Positions 43,380 through 52,643 are shown, numbered from the stretch's first letter. The stretch is 64,000 bases of DNA from Clostridium sp. JN-9 (GCF_004103695.1 NZ_CP035280.1:1054001-1118000); one strand, 5' to 3'. Notes: a model not told the origin generated them from the sequence alone. Numbers and translations: made by a program.

Positions 43380-45257
43380 ATGAATAGATGGAATCGAAAA
43401 CTAAATCAATTCTTTAAAAAATATAATACAGCCTTTACATTTACAGCAGGTATACTTACAGTGTTAGGATATCTTGCAGAGCACCTAACTGATATGAGAG
43501 CAGCTGCAATTATTTGTTATGTTGCTGCCACAGTATTAGCAGGGCTGCCAATACTCTTTAGGGCAATTACAGGACTTAGGATGAAAGCTATTGGCATTGA
43601 AGTTTTAGTTAGCATTGCAGTATTTGGAGCAATTTTTATAGGAGAGTACAGTGAAGCAGCTATAGTGACATTCCTTTTCCAATTGGGAACATATCTGGAG
43701 CAGCGCACACTGCAGAAAACACGCAGTGCAATTCGAATGCTTACAGAAATGGCACCTGCCACTGCATGGAGATTGGAGAACCAGAAAGCTGTACCAGAGG
43801 AGGTAGATGTAGATGAAGTGGAAGAAGGTGACCTTTTATTTGTGAAAACTGGCGGGAAGGTAGCCGTTGATGGCATCATTGAATTTGGAGAAGGGTATTT
43901 AAATGAGGCAAGCATAAGCGGTGAATCCGTTCCAGCCCATAAGGTTAGCGGAGATCAGGTCTATGCCGGAACTATCCTTGACAGTGGAACATTACAGATG
44001 CGCGCAACCCGTGTGGGTGAGGATACTACTTTTTCGAAAATCATAGCTCTTGTAGAGGAAGCACAGGATGCTAAGTCTCCTGCAGAAAGATTTATTGACA
44101 AGTTTGCTAAATGGTATACTCCAGCAACCGTTGTAGTGGCAGCACTTGTGCTTCTCTTTACCCATAACCTGGATACGGCAATCACCGTTCTTGTACTTGC
44201 CTGCCCGGGGGCATTGGTAATAGGAGCACCTGTAGCAAACGTGGCTGGTATTGGCAGGGGCGCAAGAGACAATGTACTGCTAAAAGGCGGTGATAGTGTG
44301 ACAACTTTTGCAAAGGTGGATACCTTCATATTTGATAAGACAGGAACACTTACCACAGGTTATCCTGATGTGACAAAGTTTTACAGCTACACCAAGGATA
44401 TTCCAAGGGCCTTGAACATGGCGGCCAGTTTAGAAAGCACAAGTGATCATCCTTTGGCAAAGGCAGTTGTGAATTATGTAAAGAAGCAGAATATTACAGT
44501 TGAAGAGGCTGCTTACAGTGAAACATTGAAGGGACTTGGAGTTCGTGCTGACATAAGCGGTAATATGATTATGGCTGGCAGTTCACGGATGATGAGGGAA
44601 CAGGGCATCACTCTAACAGAGAAGCAGCAGGGGGATTTACAGGAGGCAGCAGAAAGTGGAGCATCCACAGTTATGCTTTCTGACAATGGAAAGATTTTAG
44701 CGCTGTTTGCTATTTCTGATAAGATTAAGGACAACGCAGCAGAAACCATTGCAAATCTAAAGCGTCTAGGCATTAAAAAAACAATTATGCTTACGGGAGA
44801 TAACCGAAAGACAGCAGAAGCAGTTGCAGCTAGGATTGGAATAGATGAAGTACAGGCAGAACTTCTGCCGGAAAACAAGCTTTCAGCAATGCAGAAGATA
44901 CAAAAGGAAGGCAGAATAGTTGCATTTGTAGGAGATGGCATTAATGACGGACCGTCCCTTGCCGCAGCCGATATAGGAATTGCCATGGGAGGCGGAACAG
45001 ATGTGGCTGTTGAGACATCAGATGTGGTTCTAATGCGCTCAGACCTTGAGAGCATCCCAGTGGCAGTAAAGCTTGCAAAAAACACAACTAGTGTTCTGCA
45101 CCAGAATATAGTTATTGCCGTGGGTACAGTACTGCTGCTCTTAGTAGGGCTTTTTATGGGATATATCCATATGGCAAGCGGCATGTTCATACATGAAGCA
45201 AGTATCCTGGTTGTGATCCTGAATGCAATGAGGCTTCTTCATAAAACAAAGAAATAG
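43380..45257 (+). CDS. Heavy-metal P1B-type ATPase with CPG motif, lacking N-terminal HMA domain
   Basis: A 625-residue pump. Helices begin directly (about 18-60), so the usual N-terminal metal-binding domain is absent. Actuator loop ISGESVPAHK, phosphorylation motif DKTGTLTTG, ATP-binding GDNRKTAEAV and hinge GDGINDGPSLAAADIG are present. The metal motif in helix 6 is ACPGALV (Cys275-Pro-Gly277) rather than CPC, and helix 8 ends HEASILVVILNAMRLL. The changed ligand set suggests altered metal choice or affinity; the metal is not known. A separate HMA protein is encoded 110 bp downstream. Base composition is noticeably richer in G and C than in neighbours, perhaps from transfer. Confidence 0.92.
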   Translation: MNRWNRKLNQFFKKYNTAFTFTAGILTVLGYLAEHLTDMRAAAIICYVAATVLAGLPILFRAITGLRMKAIGIEVLVSIAVFGAIFIGEYSEAAIVTFLFQLGTYLEQRTLQKTRSAIRMLTEMAPATAWRLENQKAVPEEVDVDEVEEGDLLFVKTGGKVAVDGIIEFGEGYLNEASISGESVPAHKVSGDQVYAGTILDSGTLQMRATRVGEDTTFSKIIALVEEAQDAKSPAERFIDKFAKWYTPATVVVAALVLLFTHNLDTAITVLVLACPGALVIGAPVANVAGIGRGARDNVLLKGGDSVTTFAKVDTFIFDKTGTLTTGYPDVTKFYSYTKDIPRALNMAASLESTSDHPLAKAVVNYVKKQNITVEEAAYSETLKGLGVRADISGNMIMAGSSRMMREQGITLTEKQQGDLQEAAESGASTVMLSDNGKILALFAISDKIKDNAAETIANLKRLGIKKTIMLTGDNRKTAEAVAARIGIDEVQAELLPENKLSAMQKIQKEGRIVAFVGDGINDGPSLAAADIGIAMGGGTDVAVETSDVVLMRSDLESIPVAVKLAKNTTSVLHQNIVIAVGTVLLLLVGLFMGYIHMASGMFIHEASILVVILNAMRLLHKTKK

Positions 45258-45294
45258 CCATGACAAAAGCAGTTTTAAATATAATTACAAAAAG

Positions 45295-45336
45295 TTGATT
45301 AGCGTCAAATATTTTATGAACAATCCATGGTAAAAT
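45295..45336 (+). promoter_or_regulatory. Crp/Fnr-like box and -10 element of the HMA gene
   Basis: The palindrome-like TTGATTAGCGTCAA (45295-45308) is followed by TAAAAT (45331-45336). The spacing is identical, to the base, to that before the ATPase gene, which argues for shared control by one regulator. Confidence 0.6.
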
Positions 45337-45367
45337 TATGATATAAATGAAAAGGAGTGGATTTTAT

Positions 45368-45583
45368 ATGAAAAAATGTACTATGCAGTTGGAAGAATTG
45401 GTTTGTCCTATGTGTGCACAGAAAATCGAGACTGCGCTTAAAAATGCTCCTGGAGTGGATTCTGTGTCTATCTTGTTTAACTCCAGTAAAGCCAAGGTGC
45501 AGTATGATGAGCAGATAACGGAACCTGAAAAACTTGCAGACACTGTCAGAAGCATAGGCTATGAAGTGTTGAAGCTCTCATAA
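45368..45583 (+). CDS. Heavy-metal-associated (HMA) domain protein, likely metallochaperone
   Basis: About 71 residues. The N-terminus MKKCTMQLEELVCPMCAQKIE contains the CxxC metal site in loop 1, and GVDSVSILFNSSKAKVQYDE is the middle strand-helix typical of the ferredoxin-like HMA fold. The loop reads LVCPMC rather than GMTCxxC. It probably hands metal to the ATPase encoded upstream, which lacks its own HMA domain, or scavenges it. The ATG chosen follows AAAGGAG at a good distance; an ATG seven codons earlier overlaps that site. Confidence 0.85.
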   Translation: MKKCTMQLEELVCPMCAQKIETALKNAPGVDSVSILFNSSKAKVQYDEQITEPEKLADTVRSIGYEVLKLS

Positions 45584-45601
45584 TAATTAAAAAAATACTA
45601 T

Positions 45602-45649
45602 AAAAAGGCCGGTCACATAGGTTTTAACCCGGATATGACCAGCCTTTTT
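45602..45649. terminator. Bidirectional terminator
   Basis: AAAAAGGC plus GGTCA pair with TGACC plus GCCTTTTT across a small bulge. It lies between the HMA gene and the convergent AI-2E-type gene. Confidence 0.8.
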
Positions 45650-45661
45650 GCCAGGGGTTAT

Positions 45662-46828
45662 TTAATCACTAGATTTTTCAAGGTGATAATTGTACCATTT
45701 GCTAAGTAATATTTTTAAGGAAGCAGCAGCAGGAACAGCAATAAGCATGCCAATAAGTCCCCCTGCATTTCCACCTATAAGAATGGCAAGCATAGTGAAT
45801 ACCGGATGCAGTCCTACACTGTCACCAACAATTTTAGGTGCTAATAAATTATTATCCACCTGCTGAACTGCAAGCATTCCAATAACTGCCCATATGGCAG
45901 TAATAGGTTGTCCACTTAATAGTGCCATAACTACTGCAAGAACAGTTCCCACCATAGGTCCAATGTATGGTATCATATTACAAATACCTGCAATAATTCC
46001 TATCATAACAGCATAATCTATGCCTATAAAAAACAGCACAATTGCAGACAAAATTCCTACCATGGAAGCCTCCAGTAATTGTCCTCTTATATAATTGCTG
46101 AAGGTATCATCTATAATATTGAATATTTCTTTTAATTTAGCTCCTGTTTTGCTTTCCCTAAATACAAGTGCAAAAATTTTATTCCATAGATTCAAAAAGT
46201 ACTCTGAATCCTGTAATAAATAAATACTTAGTACTAATGATATAAGAAATAAAGCTATGTTGCTTAAAAGAGATACAACTGAACTTGTTAATGACACAAT
46301 ACTTGCAGAAAAATATGTCTGAATATTGCTGATGATTTCAGCTAACTTCTCATTTAAATTTCCAGGTATTGAAATGTTTAAGCTTTTCAATTTATCACTA
46401 ATGGAACTTACGGATAAAGCTGAATTATTTAAATAGTTACTTAGATATCCTGTCATGGCAGATATGGTTACATTATTGGAAAGCTTTCCTCCAATCATAA
46501 TATATATACCACTTAGAATTGCAATAAAAATTGATATTATAAGTGCATACATAATTAAGATCCCTATTGTTCTCCTGGAGGCCGGCTTTTTAAAAATCTT
46601 TCTGGTTTCCAGGAAATTTTCAATAAATCGTACGCCAGGCTTTAATAAATAAGCAATGATAAGAGCAATAATAAGAGGCTTTACAAGGTTTGCAATTGTG
46701 CCTAATGTATTAAATAACAGATTAAATATACTTCCTAAATTATTAAAAACAGATATACCAATATAGGATAAAATTATTGTTGCTGCGGCATATAAGCAGT
46801 ATTTCAATAGTTTTTTATCTAAATTCAT
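45662..46828 (-). CDS. AI-2E family transporter (UPF0118)
   Basis: A 388-residue integral membrane protein with about eight helices. Characteristic are the double N-terminal helix block (IGISVFNNLGSIFN, LVKPLIIALIIAYLLKPGV) and the conserved C-terminal segment GIIAGICNMIPYIGPMVGTV with NNLLAPKIVGDSVGLHPVF. Members have been linked to autoinducer-2 export, Na+/H+ exchange or unknown substrates; the role here is not inferable. Monocistronic, converging on the HMA gene. Confidence 0.88.
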   Translation of the reverse strand: MNLDKKLLKYCLYAAATIILSYIGISVFNNLGSIFNLLFNTLGTIANLVKPLIIALIIAYLLKPGVRFIENFLETRKIFKKPASRRTIGILIMYALIISIFIAILSGIYIMIGGKLSNNVTISAMTGYLSNYLNNSALSVSSISDKLKSLNISIPGNLNEKLAEIISNIQTYFSASIVSLTSSVVSLLSNIALFLISLVLSIYLLQDSEYFLNLWNKIFALVFRESKTGAKLKEIFNIIDDTFSNYIRGQLLEASMVGILSAIVLFFIGIDYAVMIGIIAGICNMIPYIGPMVGTVLAVVMALLSGQPITAIWAVIGMLAVQQVDNNLLAPKIVGDSVGLHPVFTMLAILIGGNAGGLIGMLIAVPAAASLKILLSKWYNYHLEKSSD

Positions 46829-47073
46829 TTTAACCAGCCTTTCTCACTTTACAGAGATTAAATATTTAATTTAATTGCAGTTACTAACTATTATAATAAA
46901 TTAATAAACATCGGTAAAGATTAATAATATGGAAACAGAGATTTAATAGTATCTTAATGTTATTATGTCAAAATTAAAAACAGTTACAGTAATTAAATGA
47001 ATAAATATAGACAGAGTGTAATATTAGAGCTAAAGTGAATATAATCAAATTATTAGATTAGGAGAAATAAATA

Positions 47074-47595
47074 ATGTCTAAAGATGAACATAAAGAAAAT
47101 AAGCTGAAGGTTAAAAGTTTAAATAATAAAGAAATCGCCCACAAAGGTTTTGAACTTGGAATATTGTTAAAATGTATAGATGGAATTTTAGAGATTATAG
47201 GCGGATTCCTGCTGATGTTTTTAAATCCGAACAGATTAAATAAGCTGGTAGTTTTACTAACTCAGCATGAGCTGTCTGAAGATCCCAGGGATAAGATTGC
47301 CAGATACCTGATAAATTTTAGTTCTAAATTTACTGTAAGTACTCAGAATTTTGGAGTTTTTTATCTCATTTCACATGGGCTTATAAAGCTGGTTTTGGTG
47401 TTTTTATTATGGAAGAGAAAGATATGGGCTTATCCAATTACTATTATTTCCTTTGTGTTGTTTATTGTATATCAGCTCTATCGCTATACAATATATCATT
47501 CAATTTTGTTAATAGCACTGTCTGTTTTCGATGCAGTAATGATAGTTCTAACTATCATTGAATATAAGAGAATTAAGGATAAATTTAAAAAATAA
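47074..47595 (+). CDS. DUF2127 membrane protein
   Basis: A 173-residue protein with four predicted helices. HKGFELGILLKCIDGILEII near the start, FGVFYLISHGLIKLVLVFLL in the middle and YPITIISFVLFIVYQLYRY near the end match the DUF2127 family. Function unknown. Start after GGAGAAATAA. It ends in a strong bidirectional terminator. Confidence 0.82.
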   Translation: MSKDEHKENKLKVKSLNNKEIAHKGFELGILLKCIDGILEIIGGFLLMFLNPNRLNKLVVLLTQHELSEDPRDKIARYLINFSSKFTVSTQNFGVFYLISHGLIKLVLVFLLWKRKIWAYPITIISFVLFIVYQLYRYTIYHSILLIALSVFDAVMIVLTIIEYKRIKDKFKK

Positions 47596-47596
47596 A

Positions 47597-47640
47597 AAAA
47601 CAACTCATATGGAATTTTAGAAAACCATATGAGTTGTTTT
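47597..47640. terminator. Bidirectional terminator between DUF2127 and tldE
   Basis: AAAACAACTCATATGG pairs perfectly with CCATATGAGTTGTTTT (16 bp) around a 12-base loop. Confidence 0.92.
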
Positions 47641-47643
47641 ATT

Positions 47644-48951
47644 TTATTTGCCAGCTATAGACACATTGAATATTTTCAATGCTTTTGGTCCTTTGAAATT
47701 ATTTATCTGCTGAACTTCACTGGATAAAATCATATTGCTATGAAAATCCTTCATATTTCCGGATACTGACCCGCCGGTAATAGGCGTTGTACTATTTCCA
47801 TCATGGTACCATCCAAGTCTTATCTCTCCTCCGAAGTCTCCTGTTATAGAATCTATCTGAAAATCTGAAAATGCTGTAAGCTCAACATATTTCTCATTTT
47901 TTAAATCATTATAGCTTTGAGATCCAGGTGAAACCACATAGTTCATAATATTGCCTGTAGGTTCAACACCTAAATAATAGCTGTGCCTTATATCCCCAAT
48001 GTAACTTTTTAAAATTCCATTTTCATATAAGCAGGTTTTCTTAAGCAGAACTCCATCGCTGTCACAGGGAGTGGATAGGGTAGAGCCTTTTAACTCAGGA
48101 TCAAGTACAATGCTGATTTTATCACCAGTTACATTATCTCCCTGAACATTATCTCCCAGCTTTAAGCTTGATGTCCCATTATAAACTGATTCAGCCTTTG
48201 CCTTATCATAATAATAGGATAGAAGAGTTTCTACAGGTGAACCAGTAAATATAACGTCATAATTACCTGAATTAAGGCTGTCATAAGCCTTGGCTCTCTG
48301 CTGGCTTAAATACAGCATTTCATCTGAAGCATTGCTTATTAAGTTTTCATCAAAATCAGAGAATTTAATGTTCTTATATAATTCTATTTCTTCTTTTTCC
48401 TTCCAGTTAGTAACAAATTCAATCATGGCATCATAGCCTTCGAAATATTCATCTACCCCATTTGAGGTTATTATTCTGGTATATGTTTTATTTAAAAAAA
48501 TCTCAGAAGAATTTATCCAGCCCTTTTCCTTGTTATCATTTTTATATAGGGCTCTTGACATGTCACCCATCCAGTGGCATATATCATTTTCTTTAAAGTT
48601 GCTTTGGCAAGGGTATTTCTTTTTAATGTTTTTAACATTAATTTCATAGTATTCATTTTTAATAAAATTACATGCCAGTGCAGCATCTAAAATGGCTGAC
48701 TTAATTTCATCCCTATTCATTGTTGGGTGGATTTTTACCAGAGAAGACCCCTTATATTTTTTGCCATTATCTTCAAAATCTTTGTACACTGTAACTGTAT
48801 AATGAGTAACGTCTTTACCTCTGCTTAAATCAAGGGCTTTTTTAATAAAAAACATTTCGCAGGAGACAGTTCCTGTTTCAATTATTTTATATTGAGAAAT
48901 TTTACATTCCTTAAGCACATCTTCAATAATATTAGAAAAATTGCTGTTCAT
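47644..48951 (-). CDS. TldD/PmbA-family protein, TldE-like subunit
   Basis: A 435-residue partner of TldD in a heterodimeric metalloprotease. It has the family C-terminal fold (GDFGGEIRLGWYHDGNSTTP and SGNMKDFHSNMILSSEVQQI) but no HExxxH zinc motif, which is provided by the TldD subunit, whose stop codon its start overlaps (TAATG). The complex is known to process ribosomally made peptides and to degrade unfolded segments. No peptide precursor gene is recognisable next to it. Confidence 0.85.
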   Translation of the reverse strand: MNSNFSNIIEDVLKECKISQYKIIETGTVSCEMFFIKKALDLSRGKDVTHYTVTVYKDFEDNGKKYKGSSLVKIHPTMNRDEIKSAILDAALACNFIKNEYYEINVKNIKKKYPCQSNFKENDICHWMGDMSRALYKNDNKEKGWINSSEIFLNKTYTRIITSNGVDEYFEGYDAMIEFVTNWKEKEEIELYKNIKFSDFDENLISNASDEMLYLSQQRAKAYDSLNSGNYDVIFTGSPVETLLSYYYDKAKAESVYNGTSSLKLGDNVQGDNVTGDKISIVLDPELKGSTLSTPCDSDGVLLKKTCLYENGILKSYIGDIRHSYYLGVEPTGNIMNYVVSPGSQSYNDLKNEKYVELTAFSDFQIDSITGDFGGEIRLGWYHDGNSTTPITGGSVSGNMKDFHSNMILSSEVQQINNFKGPKALKIFNVSIAGK

Positions 48952-50378
48952 TATCCTAACCTCGCTTTCCCTTTAATGTATGGCCCTCCGCAGGATACCT
49001 TTACGTATTCCTTATAGCCTTTTCCACATGCTCCCGATCCGCTGAGATAAACCTTTTCAGACACCATTGATATAGATTTGAGCAGATCAGGCACATATCC
49101 TGTCATAACTATTGGGGATACATAATTGTCCGTAAGCTTACCGTCTTTTATTTCAATGCCGTACTGCACCATACACTGAATTCCCCAATTTTTAGGATCT
49201 TCCATGCCGCTCATTGGACAGTCAATAAAATATCCATGTTTTATGGAGGCTATCATATCAGAAAGCTTATCTTTTCCTGGTTCAAAGAATGTATTTGTCA
49301 TTCTTGCATAGGCTTTTCTTTCAAAAGACTGTCTTTTTCCATTTCCTGTAGGAGTGGTTTTAAGATAAAGGGAAGACTGTGTATCTGATAAGCCAGCTTT
49401 TAAAATTCCTTTATCAATAATAACCGTATCTGTACCAAGTACGCCCTCGTCATCAAAAAGGTATGAGGAAACTTCCTTTGCAGATTTTGCACCGTCTCTC
49501 ATGGTTACAAGATTTGATGCAATCTGCTTGCCCATGTAATTCACTGCCAATGCTCTGTTTTTAACGAACATATCCATTTCCACACCATGACCAAAGGCTT
49601 CATGTGCAATAATTCCTGAAACATCAGGAGAACAAATTACATCGTACTCTCCAGGTACAATCTGCTTTGCATCCAGCAGCTTTTCTGTGGTATGAACTAA
49701 TTTATCCACTTTTTCTTCCATTGAATCTATAAGCTCAGTACCATAAAGTCCTGAGAAAGGCTGATAACAGTATTTAATATTGTCATCTTTTTTTACTAAG
49801 GTAACTATACCACCTTCACTAAAAATATAGGACTGCATTAAATCCTTTTTATTTGATATAAATATTTTGGAAACATGTACATGCTGATAATTAACTATGC
49901 AGTCAAATAAAACATCAGAAGCTGCAGAAGCCTTATCCTTAACAGCAGTCATTTTTTTTATTATAGCTTCACTGCCTGTGATTTCTGGAATAACCCCAAC
50001 TTCTCCAATATAACTTTCCGTTAATTCTTCTTCATTTATCAGCGGGTAATTATTGATTACATTTGTGTTATTTACCTGTCCAAGCTGTTTTAAAATATTG
50101 CTTTTGATTTTATCTGCAAGCAATTGTATATTTCCCTGCGGGATTTCATTAAATGAAAACTCAGAATAATTAATCCCGTTATAAATTTTAACTACAAACC
50201 CTCTTTCATTCCAAAATGAATCCTGAAAGTTTATTCCTGTTTTTCTTATGGAATAAATTTTACCTGATACATCAGTTCCTAATACGGAAACATATTTAAA
50301 GTCTTTTGATAGAATATCAACTAACTTTTTTATTTCAGGTTTTGTTTCCATTAAAAAATGTGACATGTTTACTTTCAT
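48951..50378 (-). CDS. tldD: TldD metalloprotease subunit
   Basis: A 475-residue protein. The zinc motif HEAFGHGVEMD (HExxxH) lies near residue 260, and SGSGACGKGYKEYVKVSCGG and GKARL at the C-terminus are family features. It forms a protease with the TldE-like protein encoded next. Starts after GGGGGTAAATTC. The operon promoter lies in the 345-bp upstream gap, which also holds a doublet of GGGACGGTTAA repeats. Confidence 0.9.
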   Translation of the reverse strand: MKVNMSHFLMETKPEIKKLVDILSKDFKYVSVLGTDVSGKIYSIRKTGINFQDSFWNERGFVVKIYNGINYSEFSFNEIPQGNIQLLADKIKSNILKQLGQVNNTNVINNYPLINEEELTESYIGEVGVIPEITGSEAIIKKMTAVKDKASAASDVLFDCIVNYQHVHVSKIFISNKKDLMQSYIFSEGGIVTLVKKDDNIKYCYQPFSGLYGTELIDSMEEKVDKLVHTTEKLLDAKQIVPGEYDVICSPDVSGIIAHEAFGHGVEMDMFVKNRALAVNYMGKQIASNLVTMRDGAKSAKEVSSYLFDDEGVLGTDTVIIDKGILKAGLSDTQSSLYLKTTPTGNGKRQSFERKAYARMTNTFFEPGKDKLSDMIASIKHGYFIDCPMSGMEDPKNWGIQCMVQYGIEIKDGKLTDNYVSPIVMTGYVPDLLKSISMVSEKVYLSGSGACGKGYKEYVKVSCGGPYIKGKARLG

Positions 50379-50477
50379 GAATTTACCCCCTCGTCTTTAA
50401 AATAATGTGTATGGTAATATTTTACCATTGTTTTGCCAATATTTCATCCTTTTTTAGGTTTTTTAGGGGATTTTTTA

Positions 50478-50523
50478 GGGGACGGTTAAGCTGAAATTTG
50501 CATTTATTTTGGGGGACGGTTAA
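50478..50523 (+). repeat. Doublet of GGGGACGGTTAA repeats upstream of tldD
   Basis: Copies start at 50478 and 50511, 33 bp apart, preceded by a degenerate TTTTTTAGGGGA run. The rest of the gap between tldD and the small gene is AT-rich, with no gene seen. Confidence 0.85.
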
Positions 50524-50733
50524 TTAGAAGTTTACATTTATGTTGAAATCAGCGGTAAGAAATTTATTGAAAATACTATAATTAACTTTACTTTATTTTT
50601 ATAAGTGATATACTATATATGTTAAATAAAATTAAATTGCATATTATATGATTAAAAATTAACAAATATGTGTCATAATTAATTTATAATCATAATATAA
50701 TATAGTATATATTAAATATGGGGAGTGTATATT

Positions 50734-50916
50734 ATGAAAAACGGTAAAACTGTAATTCCTGAGAAAATATTAAAGGAGTTTGATGGTCTGGTAAAAGAGG
50801 CTGGAGTTTCAAAGCAAGAATTTCTAAGTTATATCTCTAAATTTTATAATATGGACAAAAACAATGATATTGATAAAATTAACAAGGATGCATATTATGA
50901 CAGCTTTATAGCTTAA
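50734..50916 (+). CDS. Small hypothetical protein, 60 residues
   Basis: ATG follows GGGGAGTGTATATT. The product (MKNGKTVIPEKILKEFDGLV and onward) is charged and predicted helical, without Cys, signal or membrane segment. The TVIPEKILKEFDGLVKEAG start hints at a ribbon-helix-helix-like DNA-binding fold, but this is weak. It lies between two groups of dispersed repeats. Confidence 0.5.
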   Translation: MKNGKTVIPEKILKEFDGLVKEAGVSKQEFLSYISKFYNMDKNNDIDKINKDAYYDSFIA

Positions 50917-50926
50917 GCTGATAATA

Positions 50927-50937
50927 GGGACGGTTAA
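50927..50937 (+). repeat. Single GGGACGGTTAA repeat
   Basis: One copy just past the small gene's stop codon, in plus orientation, unpaired. Confidence 0.75.
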
Positions 50938-50989
50938 TTAAAAATTTAAATATTACTTGGGTTAATTTTAGGGGAAATAAATAATATAA

Positions 50990-51029
50990 ACCTGTATATG
51001 ACTACAAAGCCATACACAGGTATTTTTTT
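50990..51029 (+). terminator. Rho-independent terminator
   Basis: ACCTGTATATG pairs with CATACACAGGT (one mismatch) around a ten-base loop, followed by seven Ts. It ends the small-gene transcript. Confidence 0.8.
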
Positions 51030-51038
51030 AGGCTAATA

Positions 51039-51079
51039 GGGGACGGTTAAGCTGAAACTTAAATTTAAGGGACGGTTAA
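51039..51079 (+). repeat. Doublet of GGGGACGGTTAAGCTGAAA repeats
   Basis: Copies at 51039 and 51069, 30 bp apart, share the extended sequence ACGGTTAAGCTGAAACTTAAA. Confidence 0.85.
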
Positions 51080-51195
51080 GCTGAAACTTAAATGTAATAT
51101 GATATTTTAAAGGTATTTTTACATTTATGGAGAATATAAAATAATTATGATTTGGGAATATGGAACATAAATAACTTTATGAAAGGAATATGTAT

Positions 51196-51441
51196 ATGAG
51201 TAATATTAAAGCAATTTTATTTGATTCAGGTCGTACTTTAAATGTACCTTCTACAGGTCACTGGTTTATTACTCCTAATTTTTTCAATATTATAAAGAAA
51301 AGCAAGGCTGTATACAAAAAAGAGCAAATGTATTCAGCTATGGAAAAGGCATGCAGTCATATTAATGAAATATTGTTTGTTAAAACTGAAGAAGAAGTGA
51401 GATATCCTATAATAAGATCTCTAAATGAATTGTTAGTGTAA
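51196..51441 (+). pseudogene. Truncated HAD hydrolase
   Basis: About 81 residues beginning with motif I ILFDSGRTLN (a DxxRT form instead of DxDGT) and the first cap helices (YSAMEKACSHINEILF). The protein stops after SLNELLV, with motifs II and III missing, whereas full family members exceed 200 residues. The second Asp of motif I is Gly-Arg here, so even the remaining part looks decayed. A good binding site (AAAGGA) keeps it translatable. Confidence 0.55.
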
Positions 51442-51460
51442 TAAAATTTTTTCAATAATA

Positions 51461-51498
51461 AGCTGACTACATAACTAGTTATATAGTCAGCTGTTTTT
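51461..51498. terminator. Terminator between the HAD fragment and the NlpC/P60 gene
   Basis: AGCTGACTA pairs with TAGTCAGCT around a 14-base loop and is followed by GTTTTTAT. Confidence 0.8.
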
Positions 51499-51503
51499 AT
51501 TTG

Positions 51504-52643
51504 TTAGTTTACTCTGCGTCCATTAGTAAAATCACCGAATAAAGGTTGAATTCTAACTACATCACCAGTGTGAGGTGCATCTATCATGTTTCCGTTACCA
51601 ACATATATTCCAACATGGTGAGCTGGACTTCCAAAGAATACTAAATCTCCAGGCTGCAAATCACCTCTTGAAACATATTGTCCTACATTTTGCTGAGCTT
51701 CTGATGTTCTTGGCAGACCTACTCCAAAATGAGAGTATACATATTGAACAAAGCCTGAGCAGTCAAAGCCAGAAGGGCTTGTCCCACCCCAAACGTAAGG
51801 AACACCAAGGAAATTTGAGGCATATGCCAGAACTAAATTAGAAGAAACTGAAGATCCTCCTCTTGAAGCTGAAGATCCTGAAGAAACTGGAGATCCTCCT
51901 CTTGAAGCAATTGGTCTGGACACTGAACTTCCAGATTTTGCAGTTGAGGTTTTTAAACTAGGTGCTGAACTTCTTATTTGTTTTATTGAAGCCATACTTG
52001 CAGCTACTGCAGCTTGATCTGCAGCTAACTGAGCACTGTATTTTGTTTCCTGATCCTTTAGCTGTGCTATTAATGCAGTTTCATCTGATTTTTGCTTATT
52101 TAAATCAGCTAATTCCTTCTCATTAGAACCCTTTAAAGAAAGCAGTTTTTCATTTTCTGCATTAAGTGCAGATTTCTTTGAATCAATTGCAGATTTTTTT
52201 GCTTGATAATCATTAATAACATTCTGATCAAAGTTAATTACCTTTGTTATGTTTTCCACCCTTGATAAGAGGTCACTCATATTTTTTGAACCCAGTATGA
52301 TGTCCAAATAACTAGAGGAACCATTTATGTACATTTCCCTCAATCTTTCGCCATAAAGCTTTTGTTCAGCTTTAATATCATCCTCGGCTTTTAGCAAATC
52401 TTTTTCAGACTGTTTAATTTCTGTCTGTGTTTTTGCTATATTCTTTTTATTATCGTCTATTTTAGACATAATTTTTTCAATTTGATTATCCATCATACTA
52501 ATTTTACTTTCAATATTACTTTGCTGAGCCTGAACCTGTTGAATTTTAGCTTTATCCGATGCAGTATCTGCGTGAACAGTTGTAATACCAACGTTGAGAG
52601 TAACAGAAAGTATAATTATGGTTGAAACTAATTTTTTATTCAA
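51504..52643 (-). CDS. Secreted NlpC/P60 peptidoglycan endopeptidase with coiled-coil domain
   Basis: A 379-residue protein. A signal peptide (first 26 residues, ending VHADTA) is followed by a long coiled coil (about 30-235), then a Ser/Gly-rich linker with imperfect SRGGSxVSS repeats (about 245-265). The C-terminal NlpC/P60 domain has catalytic Cys in PSGFDCSGFVQY and His in SPAHHVGIYVGNG. It should cut D-Glu-diamino acid bonds in cell-wall peptides. The coiled coil resembles CwlO/PcsB regulators (controlled by FtsEX in others), which act in growth or division. Monocistronic. Confidence 0.92.
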   Translation of the reverse strand: MNKKLVSTIIILSVTLNVGITTVHADTASDKAKIQQVQAQQSNIESKISMMDNQIEKIMSKIDDNKKNIAKTQTEIKQSEKDLLKAEDDIKAEQKLYGERLREMYINGSSSYLDIILGSKNMSDLLSRVENITKVINFDQNVINDYQAKKSAIDSKKSALNAENEKLLSLKGSNEKELADLNKQKSDETALIAQLKDQETKYSAQLAADQAAVAASMASIKQIRSSAPSLKTSTAKSGSSVSRPIASRGGSPVSSGSSASRGGSSVSSNLVLAYASNFLGVPYVWGGTSPSGFDCSGFVQYVYSHFGVGLPRTSEAQQNVGQYVSRGDLQPGDLVFFGSPAHHVGIYVGNGNMIDAPHTGDVVRIQPLFGDFTNGRRVN

